A stretch of 64,000 nucleotides of DNA, taken from positions 98,948 through 162,947 of the forward strand of contig NZ_JAAOCA010000011.1 in the NCBI RefSeq assembly GCF_014694385.1, written 5' to 3'. The notes beneath the pieces were generated by a model. The model was given only the letters and a program-made list of their open reading frames with translations, had not been told where the DNA came from and did not search any database. The translations under genes and the position numbers were made by a program. This document shows positions 17,246-25,796 of this stretch, in pieces (position 1 is the first letter of the stretch; each line of letters begins with the position of its first letter). The stretch comes from Pseudomonas typographi (GTDB lineage: Bacteria > Pseudomonadota > Gammaproteobacteria > Pseudomonadales > Pseudomonadaceae).

Positions 17246-18805
17246 TCAGGTAATCGCGCCGATCTGCCAGGGCACGAACTCATTCTGCCCATAGCCGTGC
17301 TGTTCGCTCTTGCTGCGTTCGCCCGAGGCAATGCGCAGCATCATCGCGAAGATGTGTGCACCGCGCTCTTCGATGGAGGTGCTGCCGTCGGCGATGCCGC
17401 CGCAGTTCACGTCCATGTCGTCTTCCTGGTGCTCGAACAGGCGCTGGTTGGTGGCCAACTTGATCGATGGCGACGGCGCACAGCCATACGCTGAGCCACG
17501 GCCCGTGGTAAAAGCGATCAGGTTCGCGCCGCTGGCGACCTGCCCGGTGGCCGAGACCGGGTCGTAACCGGGGCTGTCCATGAACACCAGGCCGTGGGCA
17601 CGCACCGGTTCTGCGTATTGGTACACGTCGACCAGGTTGGTAGAGCCCGCCTTGGCCACCGCCCCCAGGGACTTTTCCAGGATGGTGGTCAGGCCGCCGG
17701 CCTTGTTACCGGCCGAGGGGTTGTTGTTGAGTTCGGCGTTCATGCGTTGGCAATAACGTTCCCACCAGTGGATGCGCGCGATCAGTTTCTCACCCACTTC
17801 ACGGCTGACCGCACGGCGTGTCAGCAGGTGCTCGGCACCATAGATTTCCGGGGTTTCCGAGAGAATAGCGGTGCCACCAGCGGCGACCAGCCGGTCCACC
17901 GCGTTGCCCAGCGCGGGGTTGGCGGTGATCCCGGAGTAGCCGTCGGAGCCACCGCATTGCAAACCCACCACCAAGTGGCTAGCGCTGACCGCTTCGCGCT
18001 TTACTTGGTTGGCTTCGGCCAGCAGCGCCTTGACCTGAGCAATGCCGCTGGCGATGGTCTTGGTAGTACCGCCGCTACCCTGGATGGTAAACGTGCGCAG
18101 CTGGTGGCCGGTTTGTAGCCCCTGGGCGGCGAGCAGGTCGTCGATCTGGTTGGTTTCGCAGCCCAGGCCGATCATCAGCACCGAATGGAAGTTGGCGTGC
18201 ACCGCGTAGCCACCCAGGGTGCGCTGCAGCATGGCCAATGCCTCGCCTTTGGGGTCGACGGCGCAGCCCACGCCATGGGTCAGGGCCACTACCCCGTCCA
18301 CGTTCGGGTAAGGCGCTAGCGCTTCAGGGTGGATATCACGGCGAAAGTGATCGGCAATGGCACGCGCCACGGTGGCCGAGCAGTTCACCGAGGTGAGAAT
18401 GCCGATGTAGTTCCGGGTGGCCACACGCCCACTGGGGCGCACGATGCCTTGGAAGGTGGCCTGGGTGCGTGGGGTTTCGCGACGGTCCACGCCAAAGGCG
18501 TAATCGCGGGAAAAATCGCCCATCTCCACATTGTGCACGTGCACATGTTCACCGGCGGCGATCGGCTGCGAAGCGAAGCCGATAATTTGCCCATAGCGGC
18601 GCAGGGGTTCGCCCTGGGCCAGGGCGCGGCTGGCTACCTTGTGCCCGGCCGGGATGGGCTGGGCCACGGTGAGGTTCTCCGCCTCGATGAACAGCCCGGC
18701 CGGCAAAGGCTGGCGGGCAACCAGCACGTCATCGAGCGGGTTCAAACGAATGAATGCGGCGGCTATGTCGTGTGCGGCGCCAGTTTTAGTGATCAGGTCC
18801 ATCAC
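17246..18805 (-). CDS. garD: Galactarate/altronate dehydratase (UxaA family)
   Basis: A 519-residue sugar-acid dehydratase. It has an N-terminal SAF domain (about 12-85) with H-V-H-V-H-N near 86-91, then the UxaA core with R-N-Y-I-G-I-L-T-S-V-N-C (Cys near 142), G-C-A-V-D near 178-182 and G-L-G-C-E-T-N-Q near 212-219. Further on come L-Q-C-G-G-S-D-G-Y-S-G, N-P-S-A-G-N-K-A-G-G-L-T and M-D-S-P-G-Y-D-P. Length fits GarD (about 523) slightly better than UxaA (about 495). It would convert galactarate to a 5-keto-4-deoxy acid. It lies downstream of an MFS sugar-acid carrier gene and an FAH-type gene on the same strand, a usual pseudomonad galactarate block. Altronate as substrate is not excluded. 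Confidence 0.82.
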   Translation of the reverse strand: MMDLITKTGAAHDIAAAFIRLNPLDDVLVARQPLPAGLFIEAENLTVAQPIPAGHKVASRALAQGEPLRRYGQIIGFASQPIAAGEHVHVHNVEMGDFSRDYAFGVDRRETPRTQATFQGIVRPSGRVATRNYIGILTSVNCSATVARAIADHFRRDIHPEALAPYPNVDGVVALTHGVGCAVDPKGEALAMLQRTLGGYAVHANFHSVLMIGLGCETNQIDDLLAAQGLQTGHQLRTFTIQGSGGTTKTIASGIAQVKALLAEANQVKREAVSASHLVVGLQCGGSDGYSGITANPALGNAVDRLVAAGGTAILSETPEIYGAEHLLTRRAVSREVGEKLIARIHWWERYCQRMNAELNNNPSAGNKAGGLTTILEKSLGAVAKAGSTNLVDVYQYAEPVRAHGLVFMDSPGYDPVSATGQVASGANLIAFTTGRGSAYGCAPSPSIKLATNQRLFEHQEDDMDVNCGGIADGSTSIEERGAHIFAMMLRIASGERSKSEQHGYGQNEFVPWQIGAIT

Positions 18806-18831
18806 GGGGGGTCCTTATGAGTATGCGCGCC

Positions 18832-20148
18832 TCAGGCCAGGGCGCGCTCGCGGTAGTCGATCAGGCTGGAGAACAGCACCAAGCCCACGGCCATGACCAC
18901 GAAGAAGATCAGGGCCAAAAAGTACGAGCCGGTGAACTGCACGATCAAGCCGATCAGGATCGGCACCACCACGCCGGCCATGTTGCCCCAGAAGTTCATC
19001 GCACCGCCCAGCACGCCAGAACGCGAACGCCCACCGAGGATGGCCGGCAAACACCAGTACATGCCGCACCAGCGAATGAAAAACAGCGCCACGCACAGCA
19101 GCGCCACCACCCAGCCGGCGCTGGCCGTATAGGCCACCGCCAGGATGCAAACCGCCGCGACCAGCGCCGAGCCACTGAACAACGTGCGCATTACCGTGTT
19201 GGCCGCGCCGCCAGCGGCTTTCCATTTATCGGCCACGGCACCGCCGGCCAGTTCGCCGATGAACCCGCACATGAAAATCACAAAGGTCGCCCCGCCCATG
19301 GCCTTGATATCTAGCCCATGGGCTTGGTGCAGGTAGCTGGGCATCCAGGTCATCAAACCATAGAACACGCTGTTATAGCATGCGTAGCCGGCGAACATGG
19401 CCAACACCGAACGGTTGCGGATCAGTTGCCCCAGGGGCGGTCGCGGCCCATTGGCTGCCGTGGCCGCCGGGTTGCCGGCGCGAATGTGGGCCAGCTCCGC
19501 CGCGTTCACCCCAGGGTGGTCGCTGGGGTGGTTGCGGATGTACCACCAGGCGCACAGGCCGGCAAGGATAGTCCCCACCCCGGCGATCACGAAGGCGATG
19601 CGCCAGGAACCGAACCAAGCAATCAACGCCGTGGTGATGATCGCGCCCAGCGCGGTACCCAGCGGCGCACCGCCATCGACCAAGGTGGCGCCACGGCCGC
19701 GTTCATTAGCGGTCAGCCAGTTGCCGTTGAGCTTGGCCCCGGCCGGCATGATCGGCGATTCGGTCACGCCCAGGCCGATGCGCGTGAACAGCAAGCTGAA
19801 CCAGCCGGTGGCCAAAGCACCAACGGCTTGGAACACGCCCCAGCCGAGGGTGGCTGCGCCCACGATGCCCCGCGCGTTGAAGCGGTCGAGCAGTAACCCG
19901 GCGGGAATCTGCATCAGCGCGTATGACCAAAAGAAAGCGCTGAGCATCAAGCCTTCCAAGGCTGGGGTCATGTGAAACTCAGCGCTGATCAGGGGCATGG
20001 CCACCGACAGCGACGCGCGATCGATGTAGTTGATCGCCGCCAACACCAGCAGGATGAAAAAAATGCGCCAGCGCACGCGGCTGGGCTGCAAGGTGGCGGC
20101 GTAGGCCGCCGGTTGCGCCACCGGCGCCTGGGCCTGAACGGCTTTCAT
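18832..20148 (-). CDS. MFS sugar-acid transporter (ACS family, GudP/GarP type)
   Basis: A 438-residue, 12-span major facilitator of the anion:cation symporter family, which includes glucarate, galactarate and galactonate carriers. The first loop region has I-N-Y-I-D-R-A-S-L-S-V-A-M-P (about 39-52), the usual carrier signature, and M-Q-I-P-A-G-L-L-L-D-R-F at 79-90. It sits between the dehydratase (26 bases downstream) and the FAH-family gene (66 bases upstream) on the same strand, so it most likely brings in the substrate of the dehydratase as a proton symporter. Confidence 0.88.
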   Translation of the reverse strand: MKAVQAQAPVAQPAAYAATLQPSRVRWRIFFILLVLAAINYIDRASLSVAMPLISAEFHMTPALEGLMLSAFFWSYALMQIPAGLLLDRFNARGIVGAATLGWGVFQAVGALATGWFSLLFTRIGLGVTESPIMPAGAKLNGNWLTANERGRGATLVDGGAPLGTALGAIITTALIAWFGSWRIAFVIAGVGTILAGLCAWWYIRNHPSDHPGVNAAELAHIRAGNPAATAANGPRPPLGQLIRNRSVLAMFAGYACYNSVFYGLMTWMPSYLHQAHGLDIKAMGGATFVIFMCGFIGELAGGAVADKWKAAGGAANTVMRTLFSGSALVAAVCILAVAYTASAGWVVALLCVALFFIRWCGMYWCLPAILGGRSRSGVLGGAMNFWGNMAGVVVPILIGLIVQFTGSYFLALIFFVVMAVGLVLFSSLIDYRERALA

Positions 20149-20214
20149 GCTGTGGTCCTCTTTTTTATGCTTGTTATGGGCGCCGCCAAGGCTGCGCGAT
20201 GTACAGCGGTTGAA

Positions 20215-21216
20215 TCAGAGCGCCCGCACCTTGCCAAGGCCAAAACGCGGGGTAGTCACCGCAAGCCCATTGACCAGGGGTGCACCGAATTCGCCCATGG
20301 CCACTTCGAAGCGGTCGCCCGGCTGCGGCTGGATGCCATCGGCAAACGACAAGGTGGCGGTCCCGAAAAAATGCACGTGAACATCGCCCGGGCGCAGGAA
20401 CAGGTCGTATTTGAAGTGGTGGAATTCAAGGTTGTCGAAGCTGTGGCACATGTTGGCTTCGCCGCTGGCAAACGCCTTTTCCCAGACCACTTCAGCGCCA
20501 CGGTAGAGGCGGCTGTGGCCGTTCAAGTCCGCCGGCAGCGGCCCTACTCGCAACTCCGGGCCGTAGCTGCAAGCACGCAACTTGGAATGGGCCAGGTACA
20601 GGTAATTGCGTTTTTCCATCACGTGGTCGGAGAACTCGTTGCCCAACGCATAGCCCAGCCGATACGGCTGGCCGTCATTGCCGATCACGTACAGCCCAGC
20701 CAGCTCGGGTTCTTCGCCGCCGTCTTCGGCGAACTCAGGCATGGGCAGGTCGGCACCGGGGCGTACCACGCTGTCGCCGTCACCTTTGAAGAACCATTCT
20801 GGCTGCACACCCACTTGTCCCGCCGCCGGCTTACCGCCTTCGACGCCCCATTTGAACATGCGCGCCGTGTCGGTAAGGGTGGCTTCATCTGTGCGCGGCG
20901 CATTGGCCTGGTGCATGGCATCGCGGGTCGAGGCACTGCCCAGGTGGGTCAGGCCGGTGCCCGTCACCCAGCAGTGGGCCGGGTCCGGGTGGTCCAGCGG
21001 CGGCAACACCCGCCCCGCGGCGAGTAGGTCAAGGTAAACCGGGCCGGGCTTCGTACCCAAGGTGGCCACCTGTTCAGCCAGGCTGCAGCCATTGCCGATG
21101 GCCAACAGGGCAAGTTCGCGAGTGCTGGCTACCTGGTTGACTACCTGCAAGGTTTGGCCTGCCACCGTGCCCACCCGGCGCTCGCCGGCCGCGCTGTCGA
21201 ATTGGATCAGTCTCAT
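20215..21216 (-). CDS. AraD1/GguC-type fumarylacetoacetate hydrolase-fold protein
   Basis: A 333-residue FAH-fold protein of the AraD1/GguC group, relatives of which act as 2-keto-3-deoxy-sugar-acid dehydratases. The typical block T-G-L-T-H-L-G-S-A is near residues 87-95, a run V-Q-P-E-W-F-F-K-G-D-G near 137-147 supplies metal/acid ligands, and V-I-G-N-D-G-Q-P-Y-R-L-G-Y-A-L-G-N-E-F-S-D-H follows near 177-198. It is the first gene of this block and is divergent from the LysR gene. It could process the 2-keto-3-deoxy product of the neighbouring dehydratase; that step is inferred from context. Confidence 0.82.
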   Translation of the reverse strand: MRLIQFDSAAGERRVGTVAGQTLQVVNQVASTRELALLAIGNGCSLAEQVATLGTKPGPVYLDLLAAGRVLPPLDHPDPAHCWVTGTGLTHLGSASTRDAMHQANAPRTDEATLTDTARMFKWGVEGGKPAAGQVGVQPEWFFKGDGDSVVRPGADLPMPEFAEDGGEEPELAGLYVIGNDGQPYRLGYALGNEFSDHVMEKRNYLYLAHSKLRACSYGPELRVGPLPADLNGHSRLYRGAEVVWEKAFASGEANMCHSFDNLEFHHFKYDLFLRPGDVHVHFFGTATLSFADGIQPQPGDRFEVAMGEFGAPLVNGLAVTTPRFGLGKVRAL

Positions 21217-21299
21217 GGCGCATCACTTTGTCATTGTTGGTGTAACCGGACTTTACAAAGCCTGCGTGCCCCTGCCTAATGACAGCTCCTGATGCCCCG

Positions 21300-21314
21300 A
21301 TAACCATTGGTCAT
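21300..21314. promoter_or_regulatory. Candidate LysR box (T-N11-A)
   Basis: ATAACCATTGGTCAT is a near-perfect dyad with the T-N11-A spacing of LysR-type regulators. It lies in the 103-base divergent spacer between the FAH-family gene and the LysR gene, six bases before the proposed LysR start. Its closeness to the start would favour autoregulation. Seen in sequence; binding is inferred. Confidence 0.35.
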
Positions 21315-21319
21315 CACCC

Positions 21320-22243
21320 TTGACGATTCCCTCGCTCACCACCATCGCGTCACGCCTGCGCCTTCGCCAATTACGGCTGCTGATTGCACTGGACGAATAC
21401 GGTTCGTTGCATAAGGCCGCTGAACAGGTGTCGATCACCCAGCCCGGGGCGACCAAGGCTCTGAACGACATCGAGGCCACGTTGGGCGTGGCGCTGTTCG
21501 AGCGTTCCCCCAAAGGCCTGGCCGCCAATGACCTGGGCCGCTGCGCGATCCGCTATGCGCGGCTGATACACACCGACCTTGCCCACCTGCGCGAAGAAAT
21601 GCTCGGTATTCTCCAGGGCGAGGGCGGCCGCTTGGCGGTGGGTTGTATCATGGGCGGCGTGCCGATGCTGCTACGTGCCCTCACCCGCCTGCGCGCACGG
21701 CAACCGGCGCTGGCCGTAGAAATCATCGAAGACACCAGCGCGCGGCTTTTGCCGCTGGTGGACCAAGGCCGGCTGGACCTCGCCATCTGCCGCAGCAGCG
21801 TGAGCCGCCGGCCCGACGACTACACGGAGCTGTCGCTGCACCGGGAGCACCTGCGGGTGGTGGCCCACCCAGCCCACCCCCTGGCGGCCAGCACTACGCT
21901 GGACCTCGCTGCCCTGGGCGACGCCACCTGGGTGGTATACCCGGCCAACATGCCCATGCGCCTGTTGCTGGAGCGTGAGTTTCGCGAGGCAGGGCTGGAG
22001 TTCCCCCGTTACCCGATCGAAACGGCCTCGACGTTCTCTACCCTGCTGTTGCTCGAGCAAGACCCCAACCTGGTCGCCTTGATGCCCAGCGACGTCGCCC
22101 AATACGCCTTGCGCCATGGCCTGCTTTGCGAGTTGCCGCTGCGCCTGCATTCAGCCACCGAACCGTACTCGGCGCTAACCCGACGCGGCGCCCAATTGAG
22201 TGCGCCGGCGCAACTGCTGCTGGAAGAGTTGCACCCGCGGTAA
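21320..22243 (+). CDS. LysR-family regulator of the sugar-acid block
   Basis: A 307-residue LysR-type regulator. The helix-turn-helix (about 12-70) has L-R-L-R-Q-L-R-L-L-I-A-L-D-E-Y-G-S-L and the recognition region I-T-Q-P-G-A-T-K-A-L, and a ligand-binding domain follows from about 90. The start must be TTG at 21320, because no ATG or GTG occurs in frame before the DNA-binding domain; the ribosome-binding site is weak. It is divergent from the AraD1-MFS-garD operon and almost certainly regulates it. The inducer is probably a sugar acid or its keto-deoxy product. Confidence 0.87.
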   Translation: MTIPSLTTIASRLRLRQLRLLIALDEYGSLHKAAEQVSITQPGATKALNDIEATLGVALFERSPKGLAANDLGRCAIRYARLIHTDLAHLREEMLGILQGEGGRLAVGCIMGGVPMLLRALTRLRARQPALAVEIIEDTSARLLPLVDQGRLDLAICRSSVSRRPDDYTELSLHREHLRVVAHPAHPLAASTTLDLAALGDATWVVYPANMPMRLLLEREFREAGLEFPRYPIETASTFSTLLLLEQDPNLVALMPSDVAQYALRHGLLCELPLRLHSATEPYSALTRRGAQLSAPAQLLLEELHPR

Positions 22244-22315
22244 AGGGCGCCCGCCAGCGACCCTCCGCAAGCCGACGGCGAGCGTTTGCCCGGGTGGGGC
22301 CAGCGCCCGGCGCCC
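22244..22315. terminator. GC-rich dyad between convergent genes
   Basis: A GGGCGC at the start of this gap is the inverse of GCGCCC near its end, with further GC-rich pairing inside. It separates the convergent LysR and DUF998 genes and may act as a bidirectional terminator, though no T-tract is present. Confidence 0.3.
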
Positions 22316-22951
22316 TCAGCGCAACGGGCGTTTGATCAGGGTAAGGGCCAAGCCCGCCAACCAAAGCACCTGGGTGCCATAGCTGAAACGCTGGTATAAG
22401 CCAAAGTGGGTGTCCATCTGCGCCGCGGCGGCCATCCACGGCAGGCTGGCGGCGGTGGCGAAGGTCATGATGATAGAAAAGAACCCGAACGCACGAAACG
22501 GCAGGCGAAACGCCAGGTAACACCATAACCCGCTGGCCAGCAGCAGGCTGAGCAGCATCACCGCACTGGCAACCGTGTGCACCTGCTGCGACAGTGAGGG
22601 CACCTCGGGTTTGCATAGCGCATCGCAGGCAAAGTAGCCGGCGAAAAGGCTGGCCACGCCGTGTATCGCGATCAGCACGGCGGTTATGCGCGCCAACCGG
22701 GGTAGCCCTGGGGTGAAATACACCGCGCCGGCAAACACCAGGAACATCAGCCCCAAGGGGTAATTGTTGATCAGCGGCGCCAAGCCCTCGGTAGGCGCGC
22801 CCACCGCACCCAACACGCTCATGGCCTGGGCCATTTGGCTGTAGCCGGGGTAAAAGCTCGCCGTGACCAGCAAACCGCCAAGAAGCCAAAAGGGAATCAA
22901 CAAGCCCAGCAGGTAAGCGGGCGTTCGACCATCAATGTGCATTGCAATCAT
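22316..22951 (-). CDS. DUF998 family membrane protein
   Basis: A 211-residue integral membrane protein with about six hydrophobic segments, matching the DUF998 family of unknown function. Features seen are the early F-Y-P-G-Y-S-Q-M motif (about 33-40), which is characteristic of the family, the loop A-C-D-A-L-C-K-P (about 107-114), and a conserved Q-Q-V-H-T-V-A-S-A segment (about 121-129). It may start at M4 (22942) instead. It stands alone between a convergent regulator and a DUF2790 gene. No function can be assigned. Confidence 0.75.
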   Translation of the reverse strand: MIAMHIDGRTPAYLLGLLIPFWLLGGLLVTASFYPGYSQMAQAMSVLGAVGAPTEGLAPLINNYPLGLMFLVFAGAVYFTPGLPRLARITAVLIAIHGVASLFAGYFACDALCKPEVPSLSQQVHTVASAVMLLSLLLASGLWCYLAFRLPFRAFGFFSIIMTFATAASLPWMAAAAQMDTHFGLYQRFSYGTQVLWLAGLALTLIKRPLR

Positions 22952-23044
22952 CCAGCATAGAAACGCACGCCACCTTACAGCAGGGCCCTACCCCTGTAAA
23001 ACGAAGCCCCTCATGTAAGAGGGGCTCTGGTTCGCGGCGCAGGG

Positions 23045-23308
23045 TCAGCCTTGTGAACACCCCGTGCCCATCACTTGGTATTCCAGCACGTGAACTTGGC
23101 CTTGATGGTCAAGGTAGGTCATGCGGGCGGGCACCACGTTGCAAACGTCGGGGATACCGGACATTTCCAGCACCCTGGCGATGTCTAGTTGCTGGCCGTA
23201 GGCATACTGCTGCACAGGGGCCGCAGCGGCCTCCTCGGCAGGGGTGTTTTGGGCGGCGCCGGCGAAGCCGCAATAAGCGGCCAGCAGCAATGCGATAAAG
23301 TTCTTCAT
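23045..23308 (-). CDS. DUF2790 small secreted protein, copy 1
   Basis: An 87-residue protein. The signal peptide is M-K-N-F-I-A-L-L-L-A-A-Y-C-G-F-A-G-A, cleaved near residue 19. The mature part of about 68 residues has the DUF2790 pattern: Y-G-Q-Q-L-D-I-A-R-V-L, then I-P-D-V-C-N-V-V-P-A-R-M-T-Y-L-D, then H-V-L-E-Y-Q-V-M-G-T-G-C. Two cysteines (about 61 and 84) may form a disulfide. The family is found mainly in Pseudomonas, often in several copies, and its role is unknown. A clear paralogue is encoded at 57506. The start at 23308 places the signal peptide first. Confidence 0.85.
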   Translation of the reverse strand: MKNFIALLLAAYCGFAGAAQNTPAEEAAAAPVQQYAYGQQLDIARVLEMSGIPDVCNVVPARMTYLDHQGQVHVLEYQVMGTGCSQG

Positions 23309-23637
23309 GATGCGATGGCCTGTAAAGCAATCCAAGGATTGACTTCATTCGCCATGGGGTGGCAGTAAGAAGTTGTCACACAGGGTGGCACGAATAACCT
23401 GTCATCATCGGCCTGTACTCAAGGATGACACGAATAGGATACAACTTTCACTGCCTAATTAAATAGACACAAACGCGATGCACTGTTACAAAAATAGCAA
23501 CACTCACAGGGTAGGCACCCGCCGAATGGCTGCACTGGGCCTGAGCTGTACCCGCAGTACCCAGGTAGCGATGCATAGAAACAGCCGCGGAACCCAAAAG
23601 AAAAAGCCCGTACCTTTCGATACGGGCTTTTCAAGGG
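23309..23637. other. Intergenic region between DUF2790 gene and tRNA-Arg
   Basis: No gene is supported. The part next to the DUF2790 gene is AT-rich around 23400-23480 and probably carries its leftward promoter. The right end holds the tRNA terminator at 23598-23632. Confidence 0.5.
23598..23632 (-). terminator. Rho-independent terminator of the tRNA operon
   Basis: AAAAGCCCGTA (23602-23612) and TACGGGCTTTT (23621-23631) form an 11-bp perfect stem with an eight-base loop. Read on the minus strand it is followed by a T-rich run. It lies just after the last tRNA-Arg, so it ends the tRNA-Ser/tRNA-Arg/tRNA-Arg transcript. Confidence 0.85.
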
Positions 23638-23714
23638 TGGTGCACTCGAGAGGATTCGAACCTCTGACCGCCCGGTTCGTAGCCGGGTACTCTATCCAGC
23701 TGAGCTACGAGTGC
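23638..23714 (-). tRNA. tRNA-Arg (ACG), copy 1
   Basis: A 77-base tRNA on the minus strand with an encoded CCA end. The acceptor stem GCACTCG/CGAGTGC, D-loop with AGCTGGATAGAG, anticodon loop CTACGAA (anticodon ACG, read as ICG) and T-arm GGTTCGAATCC are all visible. It is identical to the copy at 23790. Confidence 0.97.
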
Positions 23715-23789
23715 ATGTGGTGTTTGTTAAACCAGACCACCGCTGGTTGCTCCGAAGCCACCTTAACGCAGGTTAGCTGACTTCCGACA

Positions 23790-23866
23790 TGGTGCACTCG
23801 AGAGGATTCGAACCTCTGACCGCCCGGTTCGTAGCCGGGTACTCTATCCAGCTGAGCTACGAGTGC
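23790..23866 (-). tRNA. tRNA-Arg (ACG), copy 2
   Basis: Identical in its 77 bases, including CCA, to the tRNA at 23638, with a 75-base spacer between them. Flanking sequences differ, so this is an ordinary tandem tRNA duplication as in other pseudomonads, where this locus carries several tRNA-Arg copies next to csrA. Confidence 0.97.
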
Positions 23867-23970
23867 ATGTTAGGTGCCGCGCATTCTAGTTCGTTTTAGT
23901 GCTTTGTCAACCTTATTCAGTGTTTTCAAACACTTATGCAAGGATAACTCACGAACTACGCGTGAAGTAA

Positions 23971-24061
23971 TGGCGGAGAAGGGGGGATTCGAACCCCCGA
24001 CACCCTTTTGAGATGTACTCCCTTAGCAGGGGAGCGCCTTCGGCCACTCGGCCACCTCTCC
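23971..24061 (-). tRNA. tRNA-Ser (GCU)
   Basis: A 91-base class II tRNA on the minus strand with encoded CCA and discriminator G. The acceptor stem GGAGAGG/CTTCTCC has one G-U pair. The anticodon loop CTGCTAA gives GCU, and the long variable arm contains CATCTCAAAAGGGTG. It lies directly downstream of csrA, the conserved Pseudomonas arrangement. Confidence 0.97.
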
Positions 24062-24122
24062 GCAACACGGGGCGTATATTAACCAGCTTCTCCCCCGTTT
24101 GCAAACCAAAAAACGATAAAAA

Positions 24123-24311
24123 TTAAAGGCTTGGTTCTTGCTCTTTCTCGTCCATGATGCGCTTGTGGATTTCCTCACGGTGGACCGCCACGTCCTTGGG
24201 CGCCTTCACACCAAGGCGAACTTGGTTACCCTTCACGCCAAGCACGGTCACGATAATTTCACCGTCGCCAATCACCAGGCTTTCCGCACAGCGGCGGGTC
24301 AAAATCAACAT
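24123..24311 (-). CDS. csrA: Carbon storage regulator CsrA/RsmA
   Basis: A 62-residue RNA-binding dimer that blocks or promotes translation by binding GGA motifs in mRNA leaders. The sequence starts M-L-I-L-T-R-R and includes G-D-x-I-x-[22 protein letters not shown] and a normal C-terminal tail. Arg44 in V-H-R-E-E-I and Leu4, both needed for RNA binding, are present. It lies between lysC and tRNA-Ser on the same strand, the genomic context typical of rsmA. The start at 24311 is preceded by AAGGAGAG. Confidence 0.97.
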   Translation of the reverse strand: MLILTRRCAESLVIGDGEIIVTVLGVKGNQVRLGVKAPKDVAVHREEIHKRIMDEKEQEPSL

Positions 24312-24415
24312 AAAACTCTCCTTACCTACTGCCTTGGGGACAACACATCTGCATAAAAAGGGACCCGGGCAACGCCCTCGTCCAAAGCGGCGCCGGCAAA
24401 GGCCGGCGGCCGAAT

Positions 24416-24445
24416 ACAAAAAAGCGCGGCGTTATAGCCGCGCTC
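24416..24445 (-). terminator. Rho-independent terminator of lysC
   Basis: AGCGCGGC (24423-24430) pairs perfectly with GCCGCGCT (24437-24444) across a six-base loop. On the minus strand the stem is followed by a run of six T. It sits 20-45 bases after the lysC stop. Confidence 0.85.
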
Positions 24446-24462
24446 TTGCCACCGGGGCAGGC

Positions 24463-25698
24463 TCACTCGTTATGGCTGCTGCCCGCGTCCAGCTCGAAGG
24501 CGGTGTGCAGCGCGCGCACGGCCAGTTCCAGGTACTTCTCTTCGATTACCACCGACACTTTGATTTCGGAGGTGGAGATCATCTGGATGTTGATACTTTC
24601 CTTGGCCAGTGCTTCGAACATGCGGCTGGCAACGCCGGCGTGGGAGCGCATGCCCACGCCCACGATCGACACCTTGGCGATCTTGGTGTCGCCAATCACT
24701 TCGCGGGCGCCGATTTCACGTGCGGTGGCTTCGAGCACCTGCTGCGCGTTGAGGTACTCGTTGCGGTGCACGGTGAAGGTAAAGTCGGTGGTGTTATCGT
24801 GCGAAACATTCTGCACGATCATGTCGACCTCAATGTTCGCGCCGCTCACCGGGCCCAGGATCTTGAACGCCACACCCGGGTTGTCGGGCACGCCACGGAT
24901 CGTCAACTTGGCTTCGTCGCGGTTGAAGGCGATGCCGGAAATGATCGGCTGTTCCATGGTTTCCTCTTCATCGATGGTGATCAGGGTGCCCGGGCCCTCT
25001 TGGAAGCTGTGCAACACGCGCAGCGGGACGTTGTACTTGCCAGCGAATTCCACGGCACGTATTTGCAGCACCTTGGAGCCGAGGCTGGCCATTTCCAGCA
25101 TCTCTTCGAAGGTGATTTTCTCCAGCCGCCGGGCCTGTGCAACCACCCGCGGGTCGGTGGTGTACACACCGTCCACGTCGGTGTAGATCTGGCACTCGTC
25201 GGCCTTGAGCGCCGCGGCCAGGGCAACCCCGGTGGTGTCGGAGCCCCCGCGGCCCAAGGTGGTGATGTTGCCGTGCGCATCCACACCCTGGAAGCCAGCG
25301 ACCACGACCACGCGGCCAGCCGTAAGGTCGGCGCGGATGCGCTGGTCGTCGATCTGCAGGATGCGGGCTTTGGTGTGGGCGCCGTCGGTGAGGATGCGCA
25401 CTTGGTTGCCGGTGTAGGAGACCGCAGGCACACCGCGCTCGATCAGTGCCATGGCCAACAGGCCGATGGTCACTTGCTCACCGGTGGAGAGAATCACGTC
25501 CAGTTCGCGCGGAACCGGCTGGTCGCTGATCTGCTTGGCCAGCGCCACCAGGCGGTTGGTTTCGCCACTCATGGCCGACACCACCACAACGATGTCATGG
25601 CCTTCGGCGCGGAATTTCTTGACCTTCTCGGCAACCTGCTGAATCCGCTCGACCGTGCCGACCGAAGTGCCTCCAAATTTTTGTACGATCAAAGCCAT
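24463..25698 (-). CDS. lysC: Aspartate kinase
   Basis: A 411-residue aspartokinase, first step of the lysine, threonine and methionine pathway. The kinase domain (1-230) starts [13 protein letters not shown] and contains G-R-G-G-S-D-T-T and the substrate loop [11 protein letters not shown]. Two ACT domains (about 265-405) mediate feedback control by lysine and threonine, with residues such as V-P-D-N-P-G-V-A-F and [12 protein letters not shown] visible. It follows alaS by 98 bases on the same strand, as in other pseudomonads, and has its own terminator. Confidence 0.97.
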   Translation of the reverse strand: MALIVQKFGGTSVGTVERIQQVAEKVKKFRAEGHDIVVVVSAMSGETNRLVALAKQISDQPVPRELDVILSTGEQVTIGLLAMALIERGVPAVSYTGNQVRILTDGAHTKARILQIDDQRIRADLTAGRVVVVAGFQGVDAHGNITTLGRGGSDTTGVALAAALKADECQIYTDVDGVYTTDPRVVAQARRLEKITFEEMLEMASLGSKVLQIRAVEFAGKYNVPLRVLHSFQEGPGTLITIDEEETMEQPIISGIAFNRDEAKLTIRGVPDNPGVAFKILGPVSGANIEVDMIVQNVSHDNTTDFTFTVHRNEYLNAQQVLEATAREIGAREVIGDTKIAKVSIVGVGMRSHAGVASRMFEALAKESINIQMISTSEIKVSVVIEEKYLELAVRALHTAFELDAGSSHNE

Positions 25699-25796
25699 TT
25701 CATTGCTGCCTCAAGCCCCTGAAGGGCGCCCATTAAACTACCAAACGCACTAAAGCCATAGCCCGCTGCGATATCAGTGGGCCGGCAACCGAGCCC

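Noticed and set aside
23638..23866. Tandem identical tRNA-Arg genes as a sign of an integration site
   Set aside because: Multiple tRNA-Arg copies beside csrA are normal in Pseudomonas, and no integrase or attachment-site duplication is visible.
24154..25722. A 522-codon open frame antisense to lysC and csrA
   Set aside because: It mirrors the third-position GC bias of lysC, resembles no protein family and crosses csrA; a shadow of the true genes.
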